From assembly GCF_001641825.1 (NCBI RefSeq), contig NZ_LRFH01000016.1, forward strand, positions 248,001 through 312,000: a DNA stretch of 64,000 nucleotides. The letters run 5' to 3'. This stretch comes from Guyparkeria sp. WRN-7 (lineage in GTDB: Bacteria > Pseudomonadota > Gammaproteobacteria > Halothiobacillales > Halothiobacillaceae). Below are positions 45,374-57,251 of the stretch, piece after piece. A program made the position numbers and the translations under genes. The notes beneath the pieces were generated by a model that ran no database searches, was not told the origin of the DNA, and saw only the letters and a program-made list of their open reading frames with translations. The first letter of the stretch is position 1, and each line of letters starts with the position of its first letter.

Positions 45374-47154
45374 CGACGGCCAGTGTCAAACAGGAGGCCC
45401 GAAAACTGGGTCTGGCCACGATTCGTCGTCGCGAGACGCCCGAGCCCGCGGCGGGCCTGGCGCATCTGAATCCACGGCTGGCGCGCGTGCTGGCAGCCCG
45501 CGGCATCAATGACCCGGCACAGCTGAACCATGATCTCGCCGCCCTGCTGCCACCGGCGGGCATGCCCGATCTCGAGCGTGCGGCCGAACTGATCGCCGAT
45601 GCCGTCGAGGCAGGGCGGCAGATCCTGGTGGTCGGGGATTTCGATGCCGACGGGGCGACTGCCACGGCCCTCTGCCTGCGGGCACTGACGGCCATGGGCG
45701 CGACTCGCGTCGATTTCCGCATCCCGGACCGGCAACGTCATGGCTACGGGTTGAGTCCGGCGCTGCTCGAGGAGATGGAAGTCGCCCCTGACCTGGTACT
45801 GACCGTGGACAACGGCGTCTCCGCCCATGCGGGCGTGGCCGCCGCGAAGGCGATGGGGTGCCAGGTGGTGGTCAGTGATCACCACCTGCCAAGCGATACG
45901 CTTCCCGGGGCCGATGCGATCGTCAATCCCAACCGTGCCGATGCGAACTTCGAATCCGGTGCGCTCGCCGGGGTGGGCGTGGCCTTCTACCTGCTCGCCG
46001 CGGTGCGCGCCGAGCTCGACCGCCGCGACTGGTTTGCCGAGCGCCAACGCCCCAATCTCGCCAGCTGGCTCGATCTGGTCGCCCTGGGCACCGTGGCCGA
46101 CGTCGTGGAGCTGGACGACAACAACCGCCGCCTGGTCGCGCAGGGCTTGGCGCGCATCCGCGCCCAGCAATGCACGCCGGGCATCCTGGCCCTGTTCGCC
46201 GAGGCCGGCCGGGATCCGCGCGAGGCCCAGTCCAGTGCGCTGGGGTTTGCCATCGGCCCGCGCCTGAACGCCGCCGGTCGGCTCGAGAACATGCGCCTGG
46301 GCGTGGAATGCCTGCTGGCCGACGACCCCGCCAAGGCACGCCGGCTGGCCGCCGAGCTGGATCGCATCAACCGTGAACGCCGCTCGGTCGAGCGGGACAT
46401 GCTCGAGACCGTCGCCGCCGACCTGGAGCGTGCGTTGGGCGGGCAGGGCGACACGCCGCCGAAGCAGGCGACGGACTGGGTCCGCTACGATCCGGGGTTC
46501 CACCCGGGCGTGATCGGCATCGTCGCCGGGCGGTTGAAGACCCGCTGGGTGCGCCCGGTGTTCGTGTTTGCCCCGGCAGAAGTCGGCAACGACAACGGCT
46601 TGTTGAAAGGCTCCGGGCGCTCGATTCCCGGCATCCATCTGCGCGACCTGCTGGTCGAGATCGATGCCCGGCATCCGGGGCTGATCGAAGGCTTTGGCGG
46701 TCACGCAATGGCGGCGGGTCTGTCGCTGGACAGCGGGCGGATCGAGGCATTCCGGGCCGCCTTCGCCGCGGTCATGGCCCGTTTCGAGGCGCGCCTGCCG
46801 CACGGCCGCGAGGTGCTTACCGACGGCCCCCTGGCCGCGGAGGACTTCCACCTCGATTTCGTCTCGCTGCTCGATCGGCACGGTCCCTGGGGGACCGGCT
46901 TTCCCGAGCCGCTGTTCGACAACGCCTTCGAGGTGATCGACAAGACCGCGCTCAAGGGGGGCAAGCACTGGCGCCTGAGCGTGCGGCCGGTCGATGCGCC
47001 GGCCGGGCGGCCGCTGGATGCCATCTGGTTCAACGCCCCCGACCCGCTGCCACCGGGCCGACACTGGCAGATCGCCTATCGTCCGGCAATCGACAGCTTC
47101 CGCGGTCAGCGACGCCTGAAACTGTTTGTCGAGACGGCCTTGCCGGTTCGGTAA
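45370..47154 (+). CDS. recJ: Single-stranded-DNA-specific exonuclease RecJ
   Basis: 594 residues. DHH-family motifs: VVGDFDADGATATAL, LVLTVDNGVSAH, VVVSDHHLPSD and GPRLNAAGRLENM. The DHHA1 domain has GFHPGVIGIVAGRL and GFGGHAMAAGLSL, followed by the C-terminal OB domain. It degrades 5' single strands in RecF repair and mismatch repair, so its function links to mutS earlier in the window. Confidence 0.95.
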   Translation: MTTASVKQEARKLGLATIRRRETPEPAAGLAHLNPRLARVLAARGINDPAQLNHDLAALLPPAGMPDLERAAELIADAVEAGRQILVVGDFDADGATATALCLRALTAMGATRVDFRIPDRQRHGYGLSPALLEEMEVAPDLVLTVDNGVSAHAGVAAAKAMGCQVVVSDHHLPSDTLPGADAIVNPNRADANFESGALAGVGVAFYLLAAVRAELDRRDWFAERQRPNLASWLDLVALGTVADVVELDDNNRRLVAQGLARIRAQQCTPGILALFAEAGRDPREAQSSALGFAIGPRLNAAGRLENMRLGVECLLADDPAKARRLAAELDRINRERRSVERDMLETVAADLERALGGQGDTPPKQATDWVRYDPGFHPGVIGIVAGRLKTRWVRPVFVFAPAEVGNDNGLLKGSGRSIPGIHLRDLLVEIDARHPGLIEGFGGHAMAAGLSLDSGRIEAFRAAFAAVMARFEARLPHGREVLTDGPLAAEDFHLDFVSLLDRHGPWGTGFPEPLFDNAFEVIDKTALKGGKHWRLSVRPVDAPAGRPLDAIWFNAPDPLPPGRHWQIAYRPAIDSFRGQRRLKLFVETALPVR

Positions 47155-47264
47155 GTCACGGATCGATCGGGGATTCGGCGATAGAACGCTCCGGCTGTGT
47201 CCGGGGCGGACGGCATGGTCGCCTTTCTGTCGCGATCGCTGCCCGGGAACTCGGGGCTTTGCGA

Positions 47265-47270
47265 TACAAT
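47265..47270 (+). promoter_or_regulatory. Possible -10 element upstream of glmS
   Basis: TACAAT in the 155-base recJ-glmS spacer, 40 bases before the glmS ATG. No good -35 hexamer at standard spacing was found. The rest of the spacer shows no ribozyme-like or other recognisable structure. Confidence 0.3.
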
Positions 47271-47309
47271 CCCATGCCAATTACTCAGAGCCCAACGGGA
47301 AACGGACTC

Positions 47310-49163
<1,854 letters not shown>

Positions 49164-49167
49164 TGCC

Positions 49168-50481
49168 GTGAGCAAGGATGCCCCTGAAAACATGGCCTCG
49201 CTGCCGGAAGAAAACGACGTTCGCCTCGCCGTGGTCGGTCTGGGATACGTCGGGTTGCCGCTCGCCGTGGCCTTCGCCCATCGTCAGACCGTTGTCGGTT
49301 TCGATGTCGATTCGCGTCGGATCGAGGAACTCTCGCGTGGTTATGACCACACCATGGAGGTCGAGGGCGAGGAGCTCGGGCAGGTGTCCGGGAACCTGTC
49401 GTATACCGACCGGATCGAGGAGCTGGCGGACGCGAACGTCTATGTCGTGACGGTGCCGACGCCGATCGACAAGTACAAGCGCCCGGATCTGTCGCCGCTG
49501 CTTTCCGCCTCGCGTACCGTCGGGCAGTCGCTCCGCCGCGGGGACGTGGTCATCTACGAGTCGACCGTCTATCCCGGGGCGACGGAGGAGGACTGCGTCC
49601 CGGTGCTCGAGCAGGTCAGCGGCCTGACGTTCAACGAGGACTTCTTCGTCGGCTACAGCCCGGAGCGGATCAACCCCGGCGACAAGGAACACCGGGTGGC
49701 CGACATCAGGAAGGTCACCTCCGGCTCGACCCCGGAAGCGGCCGCGTTCATCGACGCGCTCTACAATCGCGTCATACGGGCGGGAACCCACCTCGCGCCC
49801 GCGATTCGCGTTGCAGAGGCCGCCAAGGTGATCGAGAACACCCAGCGGGACGTGAATATCGCGCTGGTCAACGAACTGGCGATGCTCTTCAACAAGATGG
49901 GCATCGACACCCAGGCCGTGCTCGACGCCGCCGCCACGAAGTGGAACTTTCTGCCGTTCAAACCGGGGCTGGTCGGTGGCCACTGCATCGGCGTGGATCC
50001 GTACTATCTGACCCAGAAAGCGCAGGAAATAGGTTGTCATCCGGAGATGATCCTCGCCGGCCGACGGACCAACGATGGCATGGGCGAGTACGTCGCCGCC
50101 CAGGTGGTGCAGTTGATGACCAAGCATCGCCTGCAGGTGGTCGATTCCAAGGTCCTGATCCTGGGGCTGGCCTTCAAGGAGAACTGCCCGGATCTGCGCA
50201 ACACGCGCGTGGTCGACGTCGTCCACCACCTCGAGCAGTACAACGTCGACGTACACGTCCACGACCCTTGGGTCGACGCAACCGAGGCCCGGCACGAGTA
50301 CGGCCTCGAGCTGGATCCGGATCCGGCTCCGGGCACCTTCGACGCGGTCGTGATTGCTGTGGCGCACGACCAGTTTGTCCAACTCGGCGGGTCCGGTGTC
50401 CGACGGCTGGTACACGATCAGGGCATGGTCTACGACATCAAGCACATCCTGCCGCGAGACGAGGTGGATGGCCGCCTCTGA
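49168..50481 (+). CDS. tviB: UDP-N-acetylhexosamine 6-dehydrogenase, TviB/WbpO type
   Basis: 437 residues of the UDP-glucose/GDP-mannose dehydrogenase family. Rossmann motif [27 protein letters not shown], central [20 protein letters not shown], catalytic Cys in [12 protein letters not shown] and C-terminal [15 protein letters not shown]. The pattern matches TviB/WbpO, which oxidise UDP-GlcNAc or UDP-GalNAc to the uronic acid for capsule or O-antigen. Starts with GTG four bases after glmS; an ATG at 49192 is an alternative. Opens the polysaccharide locus. Confidence 0.9.
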   Translation: MSKDAPENMASLPEENDVRLAVVGLGYVGLPLAVAFAHRQTVVGFDVDSRRIEELSRGYDHTMEVEGEELGQVSGNLSYTDRIEELADANVYVVTVPTPIDKYKRPDLSPLLSASRTVGQSLRRGDVVIYESTVYPGATEEDCVPVLEQVSGLTFNEDFFVGYSPERINPGDKEHRVADIRKVTSGSTPEAAAFIDALYNRVIRAGTHLAPAIRVAEAAKVIENTQRDVNIALVNELAMLFNKMGIDTQAVLDAAATKWNFLPFKPGLVGGHCIGVDPYYLTQKAQEIGCHPEMILAGRRTNDGMGEYVAAQVVQLMTKHRLQVVDSKVLILGLAFKENCPDLRNTRVVDVVHHLEQYNVDVHVHDPWVDATEARHEYGLELDPDPAPGTFDAVVIAVAHDQFVQLGGSGVRRLVHDQGMVYDIKHILPRDEVDGRL

Positions 50482-50512
50482 GAACGTGACTCTCGGGTTG
50501 TCCGATTCGAGC

Positions 50513-51445
50513 ATGAATATCTCCGTCGCCATGGCCACCTTCAACGGGGAGCCGCACCTCGCGGAGCAACTCGAGAGCATCCGCTGCCAGACTCGTGCTC
50601 CTGACGAACTGGTCGCCTGCGACGACGGTTCCTCTGACGCCACCGTCGAATTGCTCATGGCGTTCCGGGACAAGGTGCAGTTTCCCGTCCGTATCGAGCG
50701 CCATACGAAGAATCTGGGTTCGACTCGGGCCTTCGAAAACGCACTGTCAGCTTGCCGTGGGGACATCGTGCTGTTGTCCGACCAGGACGATGTCTGGCGG
50801 AGCGACCGCATCGCGCGGACTTGTCGGGCGTTTGAAGAGAATCCCCGGGCTGTGGGCGTGTTTTCGGATGCTCGCCTGACCGATGCAAATGGCAGCTCTC
50901 TCGGCCGGACACTTTGGCAGCGAACCGGCGTCGATCGGCCCGTGCTCGAAAAGCTGGCTCAGGGGGGCATGGTCGGCTTCCGGGAATTGCTCAAGCGCAA
51001 CGTGATAACGGGGGCGACTTTCGCCTTTCGTATGGATAATGTGTCCGCAATCCAGCCGTTCCCGACGGAGTGGGTGCATGACTACTGGATAGCGCTCCAT
51101 CTGATCCTGCAAGGCGGGATTGTCGGTATCGATCAGCCTCTGATCGACTACCGGCAACATGGCAGAAACCAGCTCGGAGCCGGTCGGCAATCCATCATGG
51201 GGCGCCTGCGCCAACGGGGTGACTTGAGGCTGTCGTATCGACAAATGCGGACATTGAACGAACGTTCCCGGGCATTGCCGGAGGCAGCACGGCGGGAGAT
51301 CGAGAGGAAGTGTTCGCACCTTGACGATCGGATCGGCGCCGAGAAGGCCTTGGTCCCTGTAATCCGGGGGTGGGTGCGCGGTGACTACACACGCTACTCG
51401 AATGGGATGCAAAGCGTCCTCAAGGATCTGATCGCGCGCATTTGA
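50513..51445 (+). CDS. Glycosyltransferase family 2
   Basis: 310 residues of GT-A fold. MNISVAMATFNGEPHLAEQL, ACDDGSSDAT, the DXD-like LLSDQDDVWRSD, and an acceptor region with HDYWIALHLILQGG and IDYRQHGRNQLG, typical of capsule/O-antigen rhamnosyl- or galactosyltransferases. The start at 50513 fits the family; an ATG at 50468 inside the tviB end is an alternative. Its sugar is unknown. The C-terminal 70 residues are helical and basic. Confidence 0.87.
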   Translation: MNISVAMATFNGEPHLAEQLESIRCQTRAPDELVACDDGSSDATVELLMAFRDKVQFPVRIERHTKNLGSTRAFENALSACRGDIVLLSDQDDVWRSDRIARTCRAFEENPRAVGVFSDARLTDANGSSLGRTLWQRTGVDRPVLEKLAQGGMVGFRELLKRNVITGATFAFRMDNVSAIQPFPTEWVHDYWIALHLILQGGIVGIDQPLIDYRQHGRNQLGAGRQSIMGRLRQRGDLRLSYRQMRTLNERSRALPEAARREIERKCSHLDDRIGAEKALVPVIRGWVRGDYTRYSNGMQSVLKDLIARI

Positions 51446-51494
51446 TAGGCGAGCGCCGACGTACCGAGCGCATAAACAGAGTGGGTTTGTCCCG

Positions 51495-52451
51495 GTGAAG
51501 AACCGTTTGAGCATCGACATCGTCATCGTGAACTGGAATTCCGGTGACCAGTTGCGTAACTGTCTGAAATCGCTGTCCCGGTTTGTCGGTACGCTCTCGG
51601 TGCGAGTGGTAGTGGTCGACAACGCTTCGACGGATGGTTCGGCAGACCCCTTGCCCCATGTGTCCGACCGTCCCGTCACGCTCATCCGCAACGAGATGAA
51701 TGTCGGCTTCGGCCGGGCGTGCAATCAAGGAGCGATGGCGAGCGAGGGCGATCTGATCCTGTTCCTGAATCCGGATGCCGAGGTCTTTGACGGGACACTG
51801 GAGCGGGTCGCTGACGAGATGCTGGCATCGGAAAACGGGCGAATCGGTATTCTCGGCGTCCAGTTGATGAACCCGGATGGCAAGGTCGAGCGCAGTTGCT
51901 CGCGGGCACCGACGTTGGGACGGCTTGCGGCGCAGGCGATCGGCCTGACCAAGTTGCCGGGGTTGCGCGGAACGGGCATGAAGATGCTCGACTGGGATCA
52001 CCAGTCCAGTCGGGATGTCGAGCAGGTGATCGGGGCGTTCTTCGTCGTGAGGCGATCGGTGTTCGATGCGCTCGACGGCTTCGATGAGCGCTTCTTCGTC
52101 TATTTCGAGGAGGTGGACCTTTCCTACCGCGCCCGCCTGGCTGGCTGGCGCGTGCGCTACCTGGCGGAGGCCCGCGCTTTCCATGCCGGAGGTGGCACGT
52201 CCGGCCAGATCAAGGCCCGCCGATTGTACTACTCGCTGCGCAGTCGCCTGCTTTACGGTTTCAAGCATTTTCCCGCAGGGCGGGCGTGGCTGCTCGTGGG
52301 CGTCACCCTGTTTGTCGAGCCCCTAAGCCGCTCCGTTTTTTGCCTCGCGAGAGGTGACGTGGGCGGCGTTGCGAACACCATGGGAGGCTACCGTCTCCTG
52401 CTGGGCAGCCTGCCTTCCATTCTCCGGGGTGAGGGAAGAGGCAAGGCATGA
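51495..52451 (+). CDS. Glycosyltransferase family 2, rhamnosyltransferase-like
   Basis: 318 residues from a GTG start. IDIVIVNWNSGDQLRNCL, VVVDNASTDGS, NEMNVGFGRACNQGA, LFLNPDAEV and FDERFFVYFEEVDLSYRARLAGW are the hallmarks of the WbbL/RfbN-like GT2 group, which commonly transfers rhamnose from dTDP-rhamnose; this fits the rfb genes downstream. It overlaps the next gene by four bases. Confidence 0.88.
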   Translation: MKNRLSIDIVIVNWNSGDQLRNCLKSLSRFVGTLSVRVVVVDNASTDGSADPLPHVSDRPVTLIRNEMNVGFGRACNQGAMASEGDLILFLNPDAEVFDGTLERVADEMLASENGRIGILGVQLMNPDGKVERSCSRAPTLGRLAAQAIGLTKLPGLRGTGMKMLDWDHQSSRDVEQVIGAFFVVRRSVFDALDGFDERFFVYFEEVDLSYRARLAGWRVRYLAEARAFHAGGGTSGQIKARRLYYSLRSRLLYGFKHFPAGRAWLLVGVTLFVEPLSRSVFCLARGDVGGVANTMGGYRLLLGSLPSILRGEGRGKA

Positions 52452-53530
52452 AGCTGTTGCTGCTGTCACGCTATGGCTCACTTGGCGCCAGCAGCCGGGT
52501 GCGCTACTTGCAGTATCTCGATCGATTTCGTGCCGAGGGGGTCGAGGTGGATGTCGTTCCGCTGTTTTCCAATCGCTATCTGGAGGCTCTCTACGACGGC
52601 CGCCGGGCGTGGGGCGAGATGGTTCGCGGTTATGTCCGGCGGCTTCGGACGCTGCTGGGAGTCGGGCGCTACGATCTGGTCGTGATCGAGAAGGAGCTGT
52701 TTCCGTTCCTGCCGGCCATCGCCGAGCGAGTGCTCGAACGGTTGGGCGTGCGGTACGTTGCCGACTACGACGATGCCCTGTTTCATCGCTACGACCGGCA
52801 CCGGAGCCCGCTGATACGTTGGCTGCTTGGTCGGAAGGTCGATGTCGTCATGCGCCACGCCGCCGTCGTGGTCGCCGGTAACCGATATCTGGCGGCTCGT
52901 GCACGGGAGGCGGGCGCCAGCCGGATCGAGATTGTTCCTACCGTGGTCGATATCGAGCGCTACACACCGAAGGGCATCGAGACGACGTCGTCACATCGAG
53001 TGCCGGTGGTGGGGTGGATCGGCTCTCCATCGACCAGTCGCTATCTCCGGGAATTGTTGCCGGTGTTTGCCGACATCCGGCGGCAGATGGACGTCCGGTT
53101 CGTTGCTGTGGGAGCGCGTCCCGGGGATTTCGAGGGCAGTTCGGTAGAGGTGTGGCCGTGGACCGAGAGTTCGGAAGTCTCTGCCATCCAGCAGTTCGAT
53201 GTCGGCGTGATGCCGCTGCCGGACTCGCCGTGGGAACGCGGTAAATGCGGCTACAAGCTTATCCAGTACATGGCATGCGGTGTCCCGGTGGTGGCGTCGC
53301 CGGTCGGGGTCAACGTCGAGCTTGTCTCGCCGGAATGTAGCGGCTATCTGGCGAGTGACGACAAGGAGTGGCTTGAAAGCCTTCTCAGCCTCCTTCGGTC
53401 ACCAGAAACGCGAGGATCGCTGGGTCAATCGGCACGCGCATTCGTCAGCGAATCCTACAGCCTGCAGACCCAGGCCCCCCGGTTGGTGGAGATCCTTCGG
53501 TCGGCAGCCGATTCGGGGTATTCGAAATGA
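52448..53530 (+). CDS. Glycosyltransferase family 4
   Basis: 360 residues, GT-B fold. N-terminal RYGSLGASSRVRYLQYL; C-terminal nucleotide-sugar domain (about 190-350) with VVGWIGSPSTSRYL, DVGVMPLPDSPWERGKCGYKLIQYMACGVPVVAS, the standard GT4 donor site. ATGA overlap with the previous gene. Donor and acceptor are not predictable. A 76-base gap with no gene follows. Confidence 0.87.
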   Translation: MKLLLLSRYGSLGASSRVRYLQYLDRFRAEGVEVDVVPLFSNRYLEALYDGRRAWGEMVRGYVRRLRTLLGVGRYDLVVIEKELFPFLPAIAERVLERLGVRYVADYDDALFHRYDRHRSPLIRWLLGRKVDVVMRHAAVVVAGNRYLAARAREAGASRIEIVPTVVDIERYTPKGIETTSSHRVPVVGWIGSPSTSRYLRELLPVFADIRRQMDVRFVAVGARPGDFEGSSVEVWPWTESSEVSAIQQFDVGVMPLPDSPWERGKCGYKLIQYMACGVPVVASPVGVNVELVSPECSGYLASDDKEWLESLLSLLRSPETRGSLGQSARAFVSESYSLQTQAPRLVEILRSAADSGYSK

Positions 53531-53606
53531 GGGCAGTGATGCCATTCACGAAGCCCGGCATTCATGGTCGGCTGGATGCTGACCGCCACTCGGGAGCGAC
53601 GGTCGC

Positions 53607-54761
53607 GTGAGAGGACGTCTGCTTTATGTGGTGAATTCCGTCGAATTCTTCCTCTCGCACCGGTTGCCGGTCGCGATGGCCGCACAGCAACAGGGCTACG
53701 AGGTTCACGTGGCCACGCCACTGAGCGACGCAGGCGCAACGCGGGAAATCACCGCCCGCGGAATGATGCATCACCCGATCTCACTGTCCCGCCGGGGAAC
53801 GAATCCGGTCGTGGAGCTGTGGAGTCTGTGGCGGTTGTATCGGTTGATGTGTCGCGTTCGTCCGGACGTCGTGCACCTGGTGACGATCAAGCCGGTCCTG
53901 TATGGAGGTATTGCGGCACGGCTGGCCGGCGTTCCTGGTCTGGTCGCTGCGGTTTCCGGGTTGGGGGCCGTCTTCATGGACGGTCGCGATGGTATAGTGC
54001 GGCGCATCGTGCACGGGCTGTATCGACTGGCCCTGGGCCACCCGAACGCCCGGGTAATCTTCCAGAACCCGGACGACCGGGCGGCGCTAGTGCAGATTGG
54101 TGCCGTTCGGCCAGAGCAGGGTCGCCTGATTCGGGGCTCGGGTGTCCGTTTGGCGGATTATCCGTACCTCCCGGAACCGGAAGGCCGTCCGGTGGTTACC
54201 ATGGCGGCCCGCCTGCTGCGGGACAAGGGTGTGGACGAATTCGTCCAAATGGCCCAACGGCTGCGTGCAGAGGGCGTGGACGCGGAATTCCGGCTGATTG
54301 GCTCGCCCGATCCGGGGAACCCCAGCTCGGTCGCGCCGTCCGATGTCGAGCGCTGGCGGACGCAGGGCGATGTCACGTTGCCCGGATATCGTGCAGATAT
54401 CGCAAGGCAGTACGCGGAATCGCACATTGTCTGTCTGCCCTCCTACCGGGAGGGGTTGCCAAAAAGTCTTGTCGAGGCGGCGGCCTGCGGTCGGGCAGTC
54501 GTGACCACGGACGTTCCGGGGTGCCGCGACGCGATCGAGCCGGGGGAGAGCGGATTGCTGGTCCCGGTGCGTGATGTTGACGCACTTGCGCGTGTGGTTC
54601 GCTCCTTGCTTGAAGACCCGGAACGACGGCGGCGGATGGGCGAGGCGGGGCGGAGGCTTGCAGAGCGGGAGTTCGCCATCGAACGAATCGTGGACGCGCA
54701 TCTCGCCATTTATCGTGACGTCCTTGCGCGCGCCGCAGATCGCCAAGAGGGCGATGACTGA
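53607..54761 (+). CDS. Glycosyltransferase family 4, PglA/WbpX-like
   Basis: 384 residues from a GTG start. N-terminal LYVVNSVEFFLSHRLPVAMAA and HLVTIKPVLYGGIAARLAG; C-terminal VTMAARLLRDKGVDEFVQMAQ, PSYREGLPKSLVEAAACGRAVVTTDVPGCRDAI. These match the group that includes PglA and other HexNAc transferases acting on undecaprenyl-linked sugars. That would suit the HexNAc-uronic acid made upstream, though this is inference. Stops 75 bases before rfbB. Confidence 0.87.
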   Translation: MRGRLLYVVNSVEFFLSHRLPVAMAAQQQGYEVHVATPLSDAGATREITARGMMHHPISLSRRGTNPVVELWSLWRLYRLMCRVRPDVVHLVTIKPVLYGGIAARLAGVPGLVAAVSGLGAVFMDGRDGIVRRIVHGLYRLALGHPNARVIFQNPDDRAALVQIGAVRPEQGRLIRGSGVRLADYPYLPEPEGRPVVTMAARLLRDKGVDEFVQMAQRLRAEGVDAEFRLIGSPDPGNPSSVAPSDVERWRTQGDVTLPGYRADIARQYAESHIVCLPSYREGLPKSLVEAAACGRAVVTTDVPGCRDAIEPGESGLLVPVRDVDALARVVRSLLEDPERRRRMGEAGRRLAEREFAIERIVDAHLAIYRDVLARAADRQEGDD

Positions 54762-54836
54762 TTCCGGCGCGAACGGCCCTCCCAGAAAATGGGACGGAAA
54801 CCACTTGCCAATTCACATAACACAACACAATCAATC

Positions 54837-55895
54837 ATGAGCATATTAGTTACCGGCGGTGCTGGTTTCATCGGCAGCAATTTCGTTCTCGACTGGCTCG
54901 ACGTTTCCGACGAGCCGGTCATCAACCTCGATTTGCTGACGTATGCCGGCAACCGCCAGAACCTTGCCGCCCTGGAAGGTGATTCCCGTCACGTGTTCGT
55001 CCGTGGTGACATCGGCGATACGGAACTGGTGGCGCGGCTGCTCGAGGAGCATCGTCCCCGGGCGGTGGTGAACTTCGCCGCCGAGAGCCACGTGGATCGC
55101 TCGATCCTCGGTCCCGAAGAGTTCATCCAGACGAATATCGTCGGCACCTTCCGTCTGCTGGAGGCTGTCCGGGGCTACTGGAATGACCTTCCTGAAGGGG
55201 ATCGCGAGGACTTCCGGTTCCTGCACGTCTCGACGGACGAGGTCTACGGCACGCTCTCGCCCGACGAGTCGGCGTTTACCGAGCAGCACCGATACGAGCC
55301 GAACAGTCCCTATTCGGCGTCCAAGGCGGCCTCCGATCATCTTGTTCGCTCGTACCTGCACACCTACGGGCTGCCGGTCCTGACCACCAACTGCTCGAAC
55401 AACTACGGGCCGTACCATTTCCCGGAAAAGCTGATTCCGCTCGTCATCCACAACGCGCTGGCGGGCAAGGCGCTGCCGATCTATGGCGACGGTCAGCAGG
55501 TGCGCGACTGGCTGTACGTCAAGGATCACTGCTCGGCCATCCGCCGGGTGCTCGAGGACGGTCGTACGGGTGAGACCTACAACGTGGGCGGCTGGAACGA
55601 GAAGCCCAATCTGGAAGTGGTCGAGACCCTGTGCGCGATCCTGGACGAGCGCCAGCCGCGCGAGGACGGCCGCTCCTACGCCGAGCAGATCACCTTCGTC
55701 AAGGATCGCCCCGGCCATGATCGTCGTTATGCGATCGATGCCTCGAAGATCGAACGGGAACTGGGTTGGCGCCCCGAGGAGACCTTCGAGACCGGGATCC
55801 GCAAGACCGTCGACTGGTATCTCGACAACCAGGTGTGGGTCGAGAACGTGACTTCCGGTGCCTATCGAGACTGGGTGGAGGCGCAGTACGCATGA
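54837..55895 (+). CDS. rfbB: dTDP-glucose 4,6-dehydratase
   Basis: 352 residues, SDR fold. [16 protein letters not shown] (NAD-binding Gly motif), [25 protein letters not shown], catalytic Tyr/Lys in [11 protein letters not shown] and [14 protein letters not shown]. Second enzyme of the dTDP-L-rhamnose route. The start at 54837 is set by the family N-terminus; the 75-base AT-rich leader before it (CACATAACACAACAC) contrasts with the GC-rich surroundings and could hold a promoter. ATGA overlap with rfbD. Confidence 0.96.
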   Translation: MSILVTGGAGFIGSNFVLDWLDVSDEPVINLDLLTYAGNRQNLAALEGDSRHVFVRGDIGDTELVARLLEEHRPRAVVNFAAESHVDRSILGPEEFIQTNIVGTFRLLEAVRGYWNDLPEGDREDFRFLHVSTDEVYGTLSPDESAFTEQHRYEPNSPYSASKAASDHLVRSYLHTYGLPVLTTNCSNNYGPYHFPEKLIPLVIHNALAGKALPIYGDGQQVRDWLYVKDHCSAIRRVLEDGRTGETYNVGGWNEKPNLEVVETLCAILDERQPREDGRSYAEQITFVKDRPGHDRRYAIDASKIERELGWRPEETFETGIRKTVDWYLDNQVWVENVTSGAYRDWVEAQYA

Positions 55896-56785
55896 CCACG
55901 CTTCTTTTCGGCAAGAACGGTCAGGTGGGCACGGAACTGCAGCGCACCCTGCTGCCGCACGGCCCGGTCGTCGCCAAGGGCAGCGAGTCCGTGGACCTGG
56001 CGCAGCAGAACGCCGTGAGCGAGTGTCTGGAAGCGGTGCGGCCTAATGTCATCGTCAACGCGGCGGCCTATACGGCCGTGGACAAGGCCGAGTCGGAAGA
56101 GGAGCTCGCCAGAGCGATCAACGCCGACGCGGTTCGCGCGATGGCCAATTACGCGGCGCGAAATGATGCGCTGCTGATCCACTACTCGACCGACTACGTG
56201 TTCGACGGCGACAAGGACGGGGCCTATCTGCCCGATGACTCGCCCAATCCGCAGAGTGCGTACGGCCGAACCAAGCTCGAGGGCGAGGAAGCGATCCGGG
56301 GAAGTGGCTGCCACCACCTGGTGTTCCGCACCAGCTGGGTGTATTCCGCAAATGGCCATAATTTCATCAAGACCATGTTGAGGCTGGCCGCGGAGCGTGA
56401 CGAACTCAAGGTCGTGGCTGATCAGGTCGGCGCGCCAACCTCCGCGGAGCTGATCGCGGACGTGACCTCGATCGCCCTTGCCGGTTACCGCAAGGGCCAT
56501 CTGCCGATCGGGACCTACCACCTCACTGCCAACGGCGCGACCAGCTGGCATGGACTGGCATCTCGGGCCATCGACCGGGCGATCGACAACGGCCGTAAAC
56601 TCAAGCTGCGCGGCGCTGACGTCCAGGCTATCGGCACGGCCGACTTCCCGACGCCGGCGGCCCGGCCATCGAATTCGCGCATGGACTCGGGCAGCCTCGA
56701 ACAGGCACTGTCGCTCGAGCTTCCCGACTGGACCATTCACGTCGATCGCATGGTTGATCAGGTGACGAGGGCCAGTGACAAGTAA
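55892..56785 (+). CDS. rfbD: dTDP-4-dehydrorhamnose reductase
   Basis: 297 residues. [54 protein letters not shown] and [14 protein letters not shown] are RmlD/RfbD signatures. Last step of dTDP-rhamnose synthesis. The C-terminus ends in VTRASDK; VTR is a peptide the GTCACCC/GGGTGAC repeat can encode, so the final residues may be altered by the adjacent insertion. Normally rfbA follows directly; here a cassette intervenes. Confidence 0.95.
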   Translation: MTTLLFGKNGQVGTELQRTLLPHGPVVAKGSESVDLAQQNAVSECLEAVRPNVIVNAAAYTAVDKAESEEELARAINADAVRAMANYAARNDALLIHYSTDYVFDGDKDGAYLPDDSPNPQSAYGRTKLEGEEAIRGSGCHHLVFRTSWVYSANGHNFIKTMLRLAAERDELKVVADQVGAPTSAELIADVTSIALAGYRKGHLPIGTYHLTANGATSWHGLASRAIDRAIDNGRKLKLRGADVQAIGTADFPTPAARPSNSRMDSGSLEQALSLELPDWTIHVDRMVDQVTRASDK

Positions 56786-56786
56786 C

Positions 56787-56845
56787 GGGTGACAGGTGAC
56801 AGAATGTTGCGTCACCCGTCACCCGTCACCCGTCACCCGTCACCC
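56787..56845. repeat. Tandem GTCACCC array with inverted copies, flanking the S23 gene
   Basis: Five exact head-to-tail copies of the 7-mer GTCACCC occupy 56811-56845. Two inverted copies, GGGTGAC (56787-56793) and GGTGAC (56795-56800), lie just before them, so the RNA can fold into a hairpin. Related, degenerate copies occur on the other side of the S23 gene at about 57257-57290, within the rfbA reading frame. Not a CRISPR: no spacers and too short a unit. Confidence 0.9.
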
Positions 56846-56864
56846 ACAACAGGAGTCATCGCTC

Positions 56865-57251
56865 ATGGAAGAGCAGGCCGGTATCATTCGCGGTCATCGC
56901 GACCTCGAGGCATGGAAAGTCACCATGCGATTGGCATTAAACGTATATGAGGCAACCCGACAGTTTCCCGCCGAAGAGCGATTCGGCCTCGTATCACAAA
57001 TGCGCCGGGCTGCTGTCTCCGTACCGTCCAACATTGCGGAGGGAGCAGGGCGGGATGGCTGCAAAGAATTTGCGCATTTTCTTGGTATGGCACGTGGCTC
57101 GCTGAGTGAACTCGAAACCCAGAGCATGCTTGCGCATCACTTAGGGTTTCTTAGAGATCCGGAATCGATCTCGGAACAAATCTCGCGCATGTTCCGCCTG
57201 ATTGGCGGGCTGCAAAACAAACTACGAAACGACCGCAAACAGAAAGCATGA
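56865..57251 (+). CDS. Four-helix-bundle protein (S23 / IVS-type family)
   Basis: 128 residues. Recognisable as the family first known from intervening sequences in spirochaete 23S r[70 protein letters not shown] and a final helical region. Such proteins are thought to bind nucleic acid; Avd, a diversity-generating-retroelement accessory, is a structural relative. The ATG at 56865 has AGGAG nine bases upstream. A GTG at 56796 in the same frame would read through the repeats. It lies between rfbD and rfbA, where it has no metabolic role, so it looks like an inserted element. No reverse transcriptase or variable repeat pair is nearby. Confidence 0.9.
   Translation: MEEQAGIIRGHRDLEAWKVTMRLALNVYEATRQFPAEERFGLVSQMRRAAVSVPSNIAEGAGRDGCKEFAHFLGMARGSLSELETQSMLAHHLGFLRDPESISEQISRMFRLIGGLQNKLRNDRKQKA

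Noticed and set aside
47155-47309. glmS ribozyme upstream of glmS
   Set aside because: The ribozyme is known mainly from Gram-positive bacteria and no matching core was seen in the 155-base spacer.
53531-53606. Possible small gene in the gap between the two GT4 genes
   Set aside because: No frame with a ribosome-binding site and more than about 20 codons is confined to the gap.
54762-54836. ops/JUMPstart element before the rfb genes
   Set aside because: No GGCGGTAGCGTG-like sequence is present there or elsewhere in the polysaccharide region.
56811-56845. Tandem repeats as a possible CRISPR array
   Set aside because: The unit is only seven bases, copies are directly abutting with no spacers, and no cas gene is present.
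56865-57251. Avd accessory gene of a diversity-generating retroelement
   Set aside because: No reverse transcriptase, template repeat or variable repeat is present nearby; the protein fits the general S23/four-helix-bundle family.
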